From NCBI RefSeq assembly GCF_014697425.1, contig NZ_JACJRU010000011.1, positions 1 to 64,000 of the forward strand: a DNA stretch of 64,000 bases, given 5' to 3'. How positions within the stretch are numbered: the stretch's first letter is position 1; each line of letters begins with the position of its first letter. The stretch is from Nostoc sp. FACHB-110 (GTDB taxonomy: Bacteria > Cyanobacteriota > Cyanobacteriia > Cyanobacteriales > Nostocaceae). This document shows positions 43,805-53,979 of the stretch, piece after piece. The notes under the pieces were generated by a model. That model was not told where the DNA came from. It saw only the letters and a program-made list of their open reading frames with translations, and made no database searches. Made by a program: the position numbers and the translations under genes.

Positions 43805-46800
43805 CTATTGCTTTTGATTGTAGATATCGTCACATAGATGGCGATCGCTTTCCGCCTTGGGATTATTCTTGAGATAATCACGCGCTGCATCACAACCACG
43901 CTTGAGGAGTTGATTTAAGTCAAAATCCCAAACAGATATTCTGTTATAATCACCAGCAGAAGCAATACTCTTCCCATCTGGACTAAAACTCACGCTACTG
44001 TTTCCAAAACGCTCATAAGTGCTTAATAAAGTGCCTTCAATACTCCAGATTTTAACTGTTTTAGGGTCTGCTGAGGCAATCATTTTGCCATCTGGACTAA
44101 AGCTGATGCTGGTCACAGTATCGTAATTATTTAAAGGAGTAACTTTTTCTTGATCCAGACTCCAAATTTTGACAGTGTTGTCTTTACTAGCCGATGCAAT
44201 TAATTTCCCATCTGGACTAAAATTCACATTTGTGACACCGTTACCATGTTCTTCAAAAGATTTAATTACTTGACCGTTAAGTTGCCAAACTTTAACTGTT
44301 TTATCATCACTAGCTGAGGCTATTAACTTATTATCTAGGCTAAAACTTATACTATTAACCTTATCTTTATGCTCAGTAAAATTCTTGATTAAATTACCTT
44401 TAATTCCCCATATTTTTACAGTTTTATCTTCACTTGCGGCCGCAATCATATCACCATTAGGGCTGATACGAACACTGGTTATAGAATTTTTATGTCCTGG
44501 TAAAGACTTTAACAAATGTATTTTATTAACTGAATTAGAAGAAATACGCCATAACTTAGTAGTATCATTACCACCAATAATAGCTATTTTATTACTATTA
44601 GGGATAGCTATTACATCACTAACCCGATTACTTGGTTCCTTGAAGGACTGTAAATTTAATATTTTTGTAACTTTTTTACCATTAATTTTCCAGAATTGGA
44701 CTGCATTGTCACTGGTGCTAATAGCCAGAGTTTGGCTATCTGAACTGAAGCTCATAGTGAAACTAGCATCATTGAAATAACCAAAGCGGTCAGTTTTAGA
44801 ATTAGGAATACCTTGGATTGTTGTGAGGAAAGTGCCATCGGTATGCCAGAGTTCTATAGTATCTAAACCTGTGCGAATAGCTAAAATTTTACTATCAGGA
44901 CTGAATCTGAAAGCAGAGTCACTATTCTCGCTTAAATTTATCCTTCTACTTTTAACTTTAATAGTTTTAATTAAAGTACCATTTTGCTTCAATAGTCTGA
45001 CTGTGTTATTAATATCAACTTTAACAAAAATCTGATAATCAGGACTATAAATTCCCGTATTATTAGCAGTTGAAATTAGATGGCCATCACGCCTCCAAAA
45101 TAAAAATTTTTCCTGAGAACTGGATACAGTTACTATAGTTCGTCCATCATTTGTAAACATTGTTTCAGAAATGGTCTGGCTTTCTTCTAGTGGACGAAGT
45201 GTTGTTAATAAAGTCCCATCCATACGCCAAATTTCTACTAATTCAGCTTCTTCATTATCTTTTATTCTATTGCTAATAGCTACTATTTCTCCATCATGAC
45301 TAAAGTTAATAGACATTTTGTTCTTAGATTTTAGGCTTTTAATTAATTTTAATTGACCGTCTAGGCGTAAAAACTTGATGACATTATTCTTGTCCAAAAT
45401 AGCTAAATTTTTACCATTACGACTGAACCCAATATTTTGGATATTACTATTCATAGTAGTAATCAGTTTTCCATTCTTCCTAAGCCATATTTTGAGTTTA
45501 TTTTGACTAACAGTGGCAATGATTTCTCCATCAGGACTGAAGCGAATTTTCTCCACCTTATCTTCTGGGTTTGCCAGAGATTTAATAAGTTTACCATCAG
45601 TAGAAAAAAGATTTACACTGTTGTCATTTTGTACCAAAGCAATACTCCTTCCATCGGTGCTAAAACTACCATCAACAAACTCACCTGAAAGGGTTTTTAG
45701 TAAAGTACCGTTCTGTTGCCAAAGTTGTACTGTGCTATCTTGACTAGCAGAAACTAACATTTGGCTGTCAGCACTGAAATAGATTTTTGTATTACTACCT
45801 GGTAAAGTTGCTTTACTAATACCGTCACGCTGCCAAAGTGTTGCTGTACTGGCATCGTCAATAGAGGCGACTGTTTGAGGATTAGGGCTAAAAACTACTT
45901 CATTTATCCGTCTTTCGTTGGGAAACTGAAAACTGCTTTTTTCTAAACTCCAGAGTTTTACAGTTTTATCTTCACTCCCCGAAACAAGCATCTTACCATC
46001 AGGGCTAAAATTAAGGCTAGTTATTGTATTCCTATGTCCCTTGAGAGTAAAATTGACCCTACTTCCTTGATCTATTTGAATGGTGGATACTGTTATATCA
46101 TTATAGGAACTGAAATCTATGCCAGCTACATTTATAGTTTTGGTATCACTACTCCAACTTAAAATGTATGTAATTCCATTAAAATTAATATCTTGTATAA
46201 AAGAGCCATCAACACTTCTAAGTTTTATGTTAGAGCTTGTTAAGCCGAATATAGCAACACTTTGATTATCAGGGCTAAAACTAACAGAGCTACCATTTAT
46301 ATTTTTTAATGTTTTAATTTTCTTACCATTATGATTCCATATTTTGATTGTATAATCTTCGCTGATAGAGGCAATTAGTCGCCCATCTGGACTGAAACTT
46401 ACGCTGTTAATACTACTATCATGTCCCTCAAAAGGTATAAGTTCTTCAGATTTAATTTCTTCACCTTTTAAATTCCAAAGTTTTAACTTGCCATCTTTAC
46501 CACCAGAAATAATTTTTTGACCATCAGGACTGAAGCTAAAACTAGTAACTTCATCTTCATGCCCTGGAAATTTAGTCAGTTCATCGCCTTCCAAACTCCA
46601 GAGTTTTAAAGTTTTATCTTCACTACCAGAGAGTATATTTTGACCATTGGGGCTGAAGCCAAGACTTGTAATTTTTTTGTCATGAGCTTTAAAATCTTTG
46701 AGCTTCGTCCCCTTTCTACTCCAAATTATTATCCTGCCATCAGCACTACCAGAAACTATTTTTTGACCGTCAAGACTAAAACTTACTTTAGTCACACTGT

Positions 46801-49800
46801 CAGTATGACCTTCTAAAGTGTTAATTTCTCTTGTGGTATAAACCGCATCTTGCAAAGCAGTCTTTACCTGCATTGCTGTTTCTGGTTTTACGCCAATTGA
46901 CCACCATTGTTGTAATCGTTTGCCAGCTTTGATAGTTTCTATTAATGCTTCTAAATCTCGATTTGAATTCAGCTTGCCTTTTGCATTGCCACTCATGGCC
47001 AGCAATTGAGCATTATTCTGATTAACTAATATTAATGGTAAAAATATTGCCAATGCTCCTGTTATGGTTCCTAATGAAACTTTCCATAGTAACCCGCGAC
47101 GTGTTTCTAGTAGTTGTTGTTTAAGAACTTCGTTTAATTTGGCTTCTGTTAACTTTCTTTGTTCTCGCTCTTTTTCTAGTTCTTTAATTAATCTTTCTGA
47201 CTGTTGTTGGCGAACAAATGGAACTAAATAATCATGTACTAGTTGATAGCGCTCTGCGGGAACTGCTGGGATTTTAAATATTAGTCCTGATTTAATTAAT
47301 ATTTCTAAAATTAAGTCGAGTTTTTCAGGTTGGACTTCTAATTCTAATTCTAAATCGGCGCGAGTTTTTAAAGGACGCAAGTTGTTTTCATCTGTGAGCA
47401 GATATAACACTAGTTTGGCTATCTGCTCATTTTCCGTACCGCAGTCTTGAACTATTTCTTCTAAAAAGCGTCCGACAAATTTTTCTTTGGGGCCTTGTTG
47501 TTGATATTTTTCTAGTTTGGTAATTCTTTCAGTTTGCAGTTGCACGCCTACAACTTGCAATTCAATTGGTCGAACTTCTCCTAAGTCTCTGGCTAAATCT
47601 TTGACTAACTCATCTACGAGTGATGGTTCAAAAACAAATGGTGTTTTAGCTGTCAGGATATGGATAACGGCTCTTGCATCTTCTGGGGAGAAGTTATCTA
47701 AATAATAGAGAATATCTTTGTCGAGGATATTGTTGTTAATTACTTCAAAATCAGCTAATCGATTGTTACATTCCAATAGGTAATACAAGTAGTCTTCGCG
47801 CAAGGATAGAATGACTTTAACAAAGGGGATGTCTAAGCATTCGCGTAAAAATTCATAAAATGGTTTTCTACTAGCCGGGTCTTTGTAAACAAAGAAAAAT
47901 TCTTCAAATTGGTCAAATATTAAGACTGTTAATAAGTTATAATCATCATGTTTGACAAACTGCTCTAAGATAGATTTATCATCAGTAAATATAGGTATAT
48001 CTTCGCCTTCGTAGGGTTTGAGGGCTAAAGGTGTTAAATTAGCGATCGCCTCTTTCAATCTATCTCCTAATTCCCTCAACCAATCTGGATAAACTTGCTG
48101 CAAAACAGGCAAAACATCACGCGTTCCAATTGACTTTTGTTTTAATGCGGGAATTAACCCAGCTTGCAAAATTGAACTTTTACCTACACCAGATTGTCCA
48201 TGAATAATTGTTAGTTTATGATCGTGGCGACCCATGCGTTCAATTAAACGCTTTATATCTGGTTGTCTCCCAGATGCAGCAATTTCTTGCGCGACTGTAT
48301 CGGAGTTTTCAGCTAATGCTAAGGCGGGGTTATTTACTTGCTGTTGTGGCTGCAATCTTCCCGCACCAATAAAGGCACGATAACTATATTGTTGTTCAAT
48401 AGAACGCCGATATTGCTTAATATTAAATGCCGTTAAATATTCACATTTTTTAAAATAGTTGTCGCGCAATTGGGCTAAAATGCCAATATAAAGCTCTGGA
48501 TCGTATTGAGCTTTAGTGTCAGTTTTGGCAGTTTCTAAGGTTTGCAATGCTAATTCTGGTTGGTTGAGCGCAGCTTGCGATCGCCCCAATGCAAACAAGT
48601 ACCAACCGCGATGATAAGAGTTTTCCCACTCCAAATCTGCCTTAGTTTCTTCACTAACTGGCTGCTGTATATTTCTTTGATAGTTGTCTAACAAACTTAG
48701 AGCCTGTTCAGCAGCAGCTTTGGCTGTATCTGGTATTGATTTGGCCAGTGCTACCTCGGCTTTGAAACTATATGCTCTTGCAAGTTTCAACGGATGTTCA
48801 TAAATTTGATGCAAGACTAAGGCTTTGTTGGCTACAGCTTCTAATTCCTCCCAACGCTGGAGTTGTTGCAAAACTACACCCAAGGCGTTGATGAATTTGG
48901 CTGCTAAGTCTCGGCGATTTGCTTGCTCAAAGACTGCGATACATTTTTGAAGATATTCAGTAGAAGTCGCACGAGAACTTTCTTGTTCGGGGAGATACAG
49001 CACGGCAAATGTACTCCACCATATACCCAAGGAATAAAGTACCGCCGCACGACGTTCTAAAAATTGATCAGTTTGTTCAAACAGTGCTAAACTGCGCTCG
49101 TAATGTTGTCGAGACTCTTCCATAAAATTGGCAGTAGCTCGACCAAGCATAAATTCCAAGCTGGCTTCGAGTTCTAAAGAAAGACTCAAGCGACGATTTT
49201 GTAATTCATTGGCTGCGGCTTCTAACTCCACTCGGCGAGACGAGCCAATTTGTAAATTGAGTGCAACTTGATCAAGATATCTCCCCGCACCCGCAGCTAA
49301 AACTCTAGTAAAGATTTCATCGGCTGTTTGCTCAATAAAATTAATTAAATCAGCACTGGCGATCGCAAATTCAACTGTCGTACTCCAACTGTGTAAATCG
49401 GGGGCGACGCGGATGAGTTTTTGCAAGACTTCATCTGTCACCCACAACACCAAAGGAAAGTGAAAATTTTTGCGAAATTCTTCTCTGACTTGGTTGGCTG
49501 TAATTAAAACTTGTTCTAGATGATTGACCGACTCTAAACCAGAGACAACTAACGCTTGGGGATGCTGTTCACGGATGCTATTTTGGATAGTTTGGTAAAT
49601 GGTTTTAACTGATTTATCTAAAACTATTTCTTGAATTTCTACTTCGCTTGATGCTTGCAAAGTTTGCATCAACCGTCTTCTGACACTTGTAGCATTACAC
49701 AGTGCCAAAATTAGCGAAAATTCGCCGCCAGAAGTAGCGATCGCCCAATTTAATTCTTGTAAAGAATTTTCGTTATCTGTTTCGAGTCGGTACAATTCGC

Positions 49801-49804
49801 TCAT
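43805..49804 (-). CDS. giant STAND NTPase with WD40 repeats
   Basis: 1999 residues. The N terminus (about 1-450) is helical with TPR-like parts and no recognised effector. A novel-STAND-type NTPase domain follows, with Walker A GQSGVGKSS near 535-543 and Walker B VLIFDQFEEF near 630. A winged-helix region and a membrane segment near 905-930 (SLGTITGALAIFLPLILV) precede a WD40 region from about 998 to 1965. It has roughly twenty or more repeats; canonical blades (FSPDGKMIASA, SGSEDKTVKLWSLE) alternate with degenerate ones. It ends in GCDAARDYLKNNP. Such proteins are signal-sensing switches. Its ATG overlaps the TGA of the upstream ATPase gene. Confidence 0.88.
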   Translation of the reverse strand: MSELYRLETDNENSLQELNWAIATSGGEFSLILALCNATSVRRRLMQTLQASSEVEIQEIVLDKSVKTIYQTIQNSIREQHPQALVVSGLESVNHLEQVLITANQVREEFRKNFHFPLVLWVTDEVLQKLIRVAPDLHSWSTTVEFAIASADLINFIEQTADEIFTRVLAAGAGRYLDQVALNLQIGSSRRVELEAAANELQNRRLSLSLELEASLEFMLGRATANFMEESRQHYERSLALFEQTDQFLERRAAVLYSLGIWWSTFAVLYLPEQESSRATSTEYLQKCIAVFEQANRRDLAAKFINALGVVLQQLQRWEELEAVANKALVLHQIYEHPLKLARAYSFKAEVALAKSIPDTAKAAAEQALSLLDNYQRNIQQPVSEETKADLEWENSYHRGWYLFALGRSQAALNQPELALQTLETAKTDTKAQYDPELYIGILAQLRDNYFKKCEYLTAFNIKQYRRSIEQQYSYRAFIGAGRLQPQQQVNNPALALAENSDTVAQEIAASGRQPDIKRLIERMGRHDHKLTIIHGQSGVGKSSILQAGLIPALKQKSIGTRDVLPVLQQVYPDWLRELGDRLKEAIANLTPLALKPYEGEDIPIFTDDKSILEQFVKHDDYNLLTVLIFDQFEEFFFVYKDPASRKPFYEFLRECLDIPFVKVILSLREDYLYYLLECNNRLADFEVINNNILDKDILYYLDNFSPEDARAVIHILTAKTPFVFEPSLVDELVKDLARDLGEVRPIELQVVGVQLQTERITKLEKYQQQGPKEKFVGRFLEEIVQDCGTENEQIAKLVLYLLTDENNLRPLKTRADLELELEVQPEKLDLILEILIKSGLIFKIPAVPAERYQLVHDYLVPFVRQQQSERLIKELEKEREQRKLTEAKLNEVLKQQLLETRRGLLWKVSLGTITGALAIFLPLILVNQNNAQLLAMSGNAKGKLNSNRDLEALIETIKAGKRLQQWWSIGVKPETAMQVKTALQDAVYTTREINTLEGHTDSVTKVSFSLDGQKIVSGSADGRIIIWSRKGTKLKDFKAHDKKITSLGFSPNGQNILSGSEDKTLKLWSLEGDELTKFPGHEDEVTSFSFSPDGQKIISGGKDGKLKLWNLKGEEIKSEELIPFEGHDSSINSVSFSPDGRLIASISEDYTIKIWNHNGKKIKTLKNINGSSVSFSPDNQSVAIFGLTSSNIKLRSVDGSFIQDINFNGITYILSWSSDTKTINVAGIDFSSYNDITVSTIQIDQGSRVNFTLKGHRNTITSLNFSPDGKMLVSGSEDKTVKLWSLEKSSFQFPNERRINEVVFSPNPQTVASIDDASTATLWQRDGISKATLPGSNTKIYFSADSQMLVSASQDSTVQLWQQNGTLLKTLSGEFVDGSFSTDGRSIALVQNDNSVNLFSTDGKLIKSLANPEDKVEKIRFSPDGEIIATVSQNKLKIWLRKNGKLITTMNSNIQNIGFSRNGKNLAILDKNNVIKFLRLDGQLKLIKSLKSKNKMSINFSHDGEIVAISNRIKDNEEAELVEIWRMDGTLLTTLRPLEESQTISETMFTNDGRTIVTVSSSQEKFLFWRRDGHLISTANNTGIYSPDYQIFVKVDINNTVRLLKQNGTLIKTIKVKSRRINLSENSDSAFRFSPDSKILAIRTGLDTIELWHTDGTFLTTIQGIPNSKTDRFGYFNDASFTMSFSSDSQTLAISTSDNAVQFWKINGKKVTKILNLQSFKEPSNRVSDVIAIPNSNKIAIIGGNDTTKLWRISSNSVNKIHLLKSLPGHKNSITSVRISPNGDMIAAASEDKTVKIWGIKGNLIKNFTEHKDKVNSISFSLDNKLIASASDDKTVKVWQLNGQVIKSFEEHGNGVTNVNFSPDGKLIASASKDNTVKIWSLDQEKVTPLNNYDTVTSISFSPDGKMIASADPKTVKIWSIEGTLLSTYERFGNSSVSFSPDGKSIASAGDYNRISVWDFDLNQLLKRGCDAARDYLKNNPKAESDRHLCDDIYNQKQ

Positions 49805-51114
49805 AATTTTAACCCTGGTGCTTCTGCCAAAATTGGATTCAGGTCAAACCAAAAACCATCGCCATCGCAATATTCATACACAAATCGGCTGTGTACCAAA
49901 CTGCGATAACCATCATCACCGTTGACTTTTTTGTTTTTTCCCACTTGACGCAGCAATTTCCATTCATCATCGGAAATTGCCAAGGTCATTTGATTGCAAC
50001 GATACTTAATGACGTTTTCTAAAACATCACGTCCCAAAGGTAAGCGTCTTTGCTTTTTAATCCAGTCATAGAGAAGTCTGAGTAATTCTCTGACATGACC
50101 ACCACTCACACAGCACAGCCTTTCTAAAGTATCGGGGTGATCAAAAATCTCTGGAATCAAATCCAGACGTTGTGCTTCTGGGACATCAGGAAAGGCTCTC
50201 GCCAACACCATTTGTTTGAGGAGATACATACCCTCTGCACAAACAGTCCCATCACGTTGTTGTACTGGAACCATTGGTAGTACTTTGGGATCTACTATAA
50301 ATCGCTGAGTTAATCTTTCGATATCGTTAGAAAAGCGCAAAGATAAAGGAATTGTGTACACAACATGGCATTTAAGTTGACGTAACTGTTCACCCCGATC
50401 CACAAATAAATATTCTGGTTGGGGTCTTCCCCAAGGTTTTTGTGCAGTATCGAGGCGGTCAAGATTATCAACAATCACCACTAATCCTTTTTTGCCATGT
50501 TGCTGTAATTTAACGATCGCAGATTCGATGAGTTCTTCGTTAATCACATCTAAAATACTTTTGGTACGAGGGCCAAGATATTCGCGTAACTTGCTGCGAA
50601 ATTCTGGACTATTTTTGGCCTTCGCGGTAATTTTACCAATCCCAATTGTGAACTCTGCCGACCACTCCAGTTCTACCTGCACTAGTTTGGCTGCGCCTTC
50701 GATAATTTTTTTCAAACCTTTGGGTTCAGGAATTTTGAGTTGTTTTTCTAGAGCGTCGAGACTTTCGGTAACACGACGTGCGATCGCTAGTAAAATATCA
50801 CCAATATCAACATCACTCATTTCTAAGTCTTGACTAGACTCAAAATATACTACTTGATAGCCTACTGCTTCTAATTCAGCTTTGAGTTTCAGCAGTTCTG
50901 TAGATTTACCACAGCCGATATGTCCGGTAAATAGTTCACAAGTCGGCTCATGTGGCGAAAAAAACGTAATATTTTCTTTTAGCTCCTCAATAATCCTGCC
51001 ACCACGCACTGAAGAGAAATCAATATAATATTTACGATCCTCAGCGTTTTCTACCGCCAAAGTTTTGCTAGGGTTGCACGCCTGGTAAAATTTCTGTAAG
51101 TCCAGTGTCATCAA
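49801..51114 (-). CDS. P-loop ATPase, first gene of the STAND operon
   Basis: 437 residues. Walker A GHIGCGKST at 64-72 and Walker B GLVVIVDNLDR at 210-220 lie in an AAA/STAND-like domain, followed by a winged-helix-like C terminus (GGHVRELLRLLYDWIKKQRR). The block between them is helical and charged. There is no membrane segment. The stop codon overlaps the start of the 1999-residue gene (ATGA), so the two should be made together and may form one complex. Similar ATPases occur in cyanobacteria with unknown roles; a part in signalling or defence is conceivable but not shown. Confidence 0.82.
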   Translation of the reverse strand: MMTLDLQKFYQACNPSKTLAVENAEDRKYYIDFSSVRGGRIIEELKENITFFSPHEPTCELFTGHIGCGKSTELLKLKAELEAVGYQVVYFESSQDLEMSDVDIGDILLAIARRVTESLDALEKQLKIPEPKGLKKIIEGAAKLVQVELEWSAEFTIGIGKITAKAKNSPEFRSKLREYLGPRTKSILDVINEELIESAIVKLQQHGKKGLVVIVDNLDRLDTAQKPWGRPQPEYLFVDRGEQLRQLKCHVVYTIPLSLRFSNDIERLTQRFIVDPKVLPMVPVQQRDGTVCAEGMYLLKQMVLARAFPDVPEAQRLDLIPEIFDHPDTLERLCCVSGGHVRELLRLLYDWIKKQRRLPLGRDVLENVIKYRCNQMTLAISDDEWKLLRQVGKNKKVNGDDGYRSLVHSRFVYEYCDGDGFWFDLNPILAEAPGLKL

Positions 51115-51515
51115 ATACCTCTTAACAAGGCTTCCTCTTAAATTTATACAAAAGCGTAGTTACTTATTTCTACAAACTTTTAAGTAAGTTTACATTTATT
51201 TAAAATAACTGTATTATTAATTTTCGCTGTTAATTTCAAATTAGCAACATTAAAAATTGTTGGGCAAAAATACAGATTTTTTGTTGAATAAGTAAAATTT
51301 ACAGACAATTAAAATAAGACGACCTAGGCAAACACAAGGCTTTTAATATTTAATTTTTCATAAAAAATAAACGTATTTTGTAGAAAAATGTAGCTTTTGC
51401 CAAAGACTAGGTATACTAGTCATTCTAAAGCCACTATTTTTTAACAGTTATTTTTGAAGGCTCTTATCCGTTAAGAAGCCGGAAGTATTTTGATTGGGAA
51501 TAATTGATGGATGTT

Positions 51516-51632
51516 ATATAGCGATTCCCAGTTAAGTGAGGTACAGGTAATATTTTGAAACGCAGAGGGTCGCAGAGTTAAGCGCAGAGGTACGCAGAAA
51601 TTTGTACTTCAGCAGACTAGGAAACGCTATAT
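51516..51632. mobile_element. MITE-like element, family C copy 2 in the 51115-51770 spacer
   Basis: Outer ends ATATAGCGATTCC and GGAAACGCTATAT are inverted (12 of 13), and inner GAGGTACA pairs with TGTACTTC. The interior carries a run of CGCAGAGG units (AACGCAGAGGGTCGCAGAG), a dispersed cyanobacterial repeat that also appears inside the family A element at 57673. The rest of this 656 bp spacer is AT-rich without a gene. Confidence 0.65.
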
Positions 51633-51770
51633 TCAATTATTAATAATTTTTATCAAAAAGTATTTTAAATAATAATAAAAATATAAGAAATAAATTCGCA
51701 AAAAGAGATTTTATGAATTATACATTGAGTTGCTAGTGCTAAATTTTAAATCTCAAATCTACCATTCAAA

Positions 51771-53672
51771 ATGTTATCACCCATTATTACAGTATCTTTA
51801 CTATCGGCTGTGGCGATCGCTTCTCCTGTTGCACAAACTAGTGAACCAGCAGCAGCAGAACCGACTGTGGCAAGTGCCAATATTTTGCCAGCAGACACAC
51901 CACTAGTAGGCTTAGTCAATACTCAAGCCACAGCTTGGGAATCCTTAAATCGTTTTTATCTATTTGAGAGAGCCTTTACAGCCGCAGCGCAATTTTTACC
52001 TCCTACGATTAAATTCAACTATGCACGAGATATAGAGCCTTTGTTAAACGGGCCAGTGATGTTTGCGTTTCTGCCCAAGGTTGAGGGAACGACTGCAAGC
52101 ATAGATAATAATTTTGTTCTGCTAGTTCCAGTCAAGGATGAAACACGCATCCAGTCTTTTCTAGATTCAATGAAGGCAGATTCACAACGGGTAAAAGTTC
52201 GGGAATATAAAGGCATCACTATTTTGGAAATGCAGCCTCCCAAGAAACCAAAAACACCAACACCGCCAAGTTTACCCGAACAAACACCATTACCAGAATT
52301 ACCAAAAGCTCCTTCACCAACAAACGACACCCCAAAAAGCAAGCAACTTCCTACATTAGGCAAACTCAAAGCAGCAGCAATGCCTGATTTAACTAATCCA
52401 GATTGGCTAAATCAACAACGCGGATTTGCGATCGCTACTTTACCAGGTTATGTTGTCTCAGGCTTCACTGCTAAATCTATTGAACAAGTCATAGATACTT
52501 CTCAAACAGATAAAAATCTGGCGCAAAATCCCCAATTCCAGCAAACACTCCAGCATCCGCAGTATGGCAAATCGTTATTTACAATTTATGAAAACTTGCC
52601 GAATTTTGTACCGCTAATCAATGATCTAGCTAAAGACCCTAGTCTACCATTCCCAGTAATTGGTACTGATAGCATTAACCTCGATCAACTCAAAAATTTT
52701 GGCAGTGTCAATGGTTTTTTAACAGTCGAACCAGAGGGTTTACGCTTTCAAGCTACGGCTTACCGCCAAACACCTAAATCAGAAAAAGATAACTTTCAAG
52801 TAGAACAACCAGAGGCGATAATATCGAAATTGCCCGGTGCAACTTATTCAGCCTTTACTGGCAGAAATATCAATCAGCGATGGTTGATGTTAGCTGAAGC
52901 TGTGAGTACAAAGCCACAACTAAAAGATTGGTTAACTCAATTGCGTAGTTTTGTCCGCACTAGCACCGGACTTGATTTAGAAAAAGATATTACCAGTTGG
53001 ATGGATGGCGACTATGCTTTCTTTCTGTTTCCCTCCAAAGGTGGACTTTTAGGTTCCATCCCCGATTTAAATTTAGGAATTGGCATAGCCATACAAACAA
53101 ATAACCGCGCTGCTGCTGAAAATACGCTCAAAAAGTTAGATGAATTTATTAAATCTTTCTCCAACGGAGAAGTAGTAGTTAATACTCACGATATTAAAGG
53201 TAAAAGTGTTACTAGCTGGGATGTAGGCGGTGGAGCCTCACAAAGCTCACTGGTTGGTCAAACTGTTACTAGCTGGGAGGTAGGAGGTGAAGCTTCACAA
53301 AGCTTGCTTGCTTACACTTGGACTGACAACAATACCATCGTCATCACAACCGGATATGGGGCAATTCAAGATTTAATTCCCCAACCTTATATTCAATTGC
53401 CTTCTACTTATAACTTCCAAACTGCGACTAATTCCTTACCCCGTCCCAACTATGGATATTTTTATTTGAATGGTGGGTCTACTTTGTCATGGATTTATGG
53501 TTTCTTGCCTAGTATCTTTAATAATGAAAGTGTCCAACCTTGGAAATCACTGATCGGTTCAGTCTATAGCTTGAGTGCCACAACTGCAACCACACCAGAA
53601 CAAGAACAATTTGACTTTTTAATGGTTTTGGCTCCCACCAGAAAGCCAATTGAGGCGGGGAAGAAAGAATAG
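51771..53672 (+). CDS. DUF3352 exported protein with internal duplication
   Basis: 633 residues. The N terminus is a signal peptide (MLSPIITVSLLSAVAIASPV) with Ala-rich cleavage region. DUF3352 covers most of the rest: ILPADTPLVGLVNTQ, FNYARDIEPLLNGPVMFAFL, ATYSAFTGRNINQRWLM. A Pro-rich insert lies at about 155-200 (PKKPKTPTPPSLPEQTPLPE). Near 482-515 a segment is duplicated in tandem: VTSWDVGGGASQSSL then VTSWEVGGEASQSLL. The family is exported and uncharacterised in cyanobacteria. No good ribosome site precedes the ATG. Confidence 0.8.
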   Translation: MLSPIITVSLLSAVAIASPVAQTSEPAAAEPTVASANILPADTPLVGLVNTQATAWESLNRFYLFERAFTAAAQFLPPTIKFNYARDIEPLLNGPVMFAFLPKVEGTTASIDNNFVLLVPVKDETRIQSFLDSMKADSQRVKVREYKGITILEMQPPKKPKTPTPPSLPEQTPLPELPKAPSPTNDTPKSKQLPTLGKLKAAAMPDLTNPDWLNQQRGFAIATLPGYVVSGFTAKSIEQVIDTSQTDKNLAQNPQFQQTLQHPQYGKSLFTIYENLPNFVPLINDLAKDPSLPFPVIGTDSINLDQLKNFGSVNGFLTVEPEGLRFQATAYRQTPKSEKDNFQVEQPEAIISKLPGATYSAFTGRNINQRWLMLAEAVSTKPQLKDWLTQLRSFVRTSTGLDLEKDITSWMDGDYAFFLFPSKGGLLGSIPDLNLGIGIAIQTNNRAAAENTLKKLDEFIKSFSNGEVVVNTHDIKGKSVTSWDVGGGASQSSLVGQTVTSWEVGGEASQSLLAYTWTDNNTIVITTGYGAIQDLIPQPYIQLPSTYNFQTATNSLPRPNYGYFYLNGGSTLSWIYGFLPSIFNNESVQPWKSLIGSVYSLSATTATTPEQEQFDFLMVLAPTRKPIEAGKKE

Positions 53673-53681
53673 GAGAAATGA

Positions 53682-53711
53682 CGTTAACTAGTAGCTTGGA
53701 ACTAGTTAACG
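53682..53711 (+). terminator. strong hairpin after the DUF3352 gene
   Basis: CGTTAACTAGT and ACTAGTTAACG form a perfect 11-bp stem with an 8-nt loop, 9 bp after the stop. Outer AGGAG/CTCCT can extend it. There is no T-run. Confidence 0.6.
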
Positions 53712-53722
53712 CTCCTGCGGCA

Positions 53723-53819
53723 CTAGTACAACAAGGCAAAAATAAAAAGAAAGAATCGTGATACCACAAGCCTTTTAGCAATTTCCGATGGTCTGTTTAT
53801 TTACGCCAATCTGTACTAG
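53723..53819. mobile_element. MITE-like element, family B copy 2
   Basis: A 97 bp element with ends CTAGTACA / TGTACTAG, inverted relative to the copy at 10256-10366 and lacking that copy's 14-bp duplication. It is non-coding. Beyond it, heptamer-like CTTCATA/CTTCACA units run to about 53925. Confidence 0.75.
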
Positions 53820-53979
53820 TATTACCAGCTTCGCCAACTAACAAAAAATTAAGGTTTCAAACTGCACAGACTAGTTTTGCCGAATTCTAGTTCATAAAAT
53901 TTCATACTTCCGACTTCACACTTCAGACTTCACTAAAATACTCAAAGAGATTTTTAAGCAACCAATAGATAAAGCCGTA

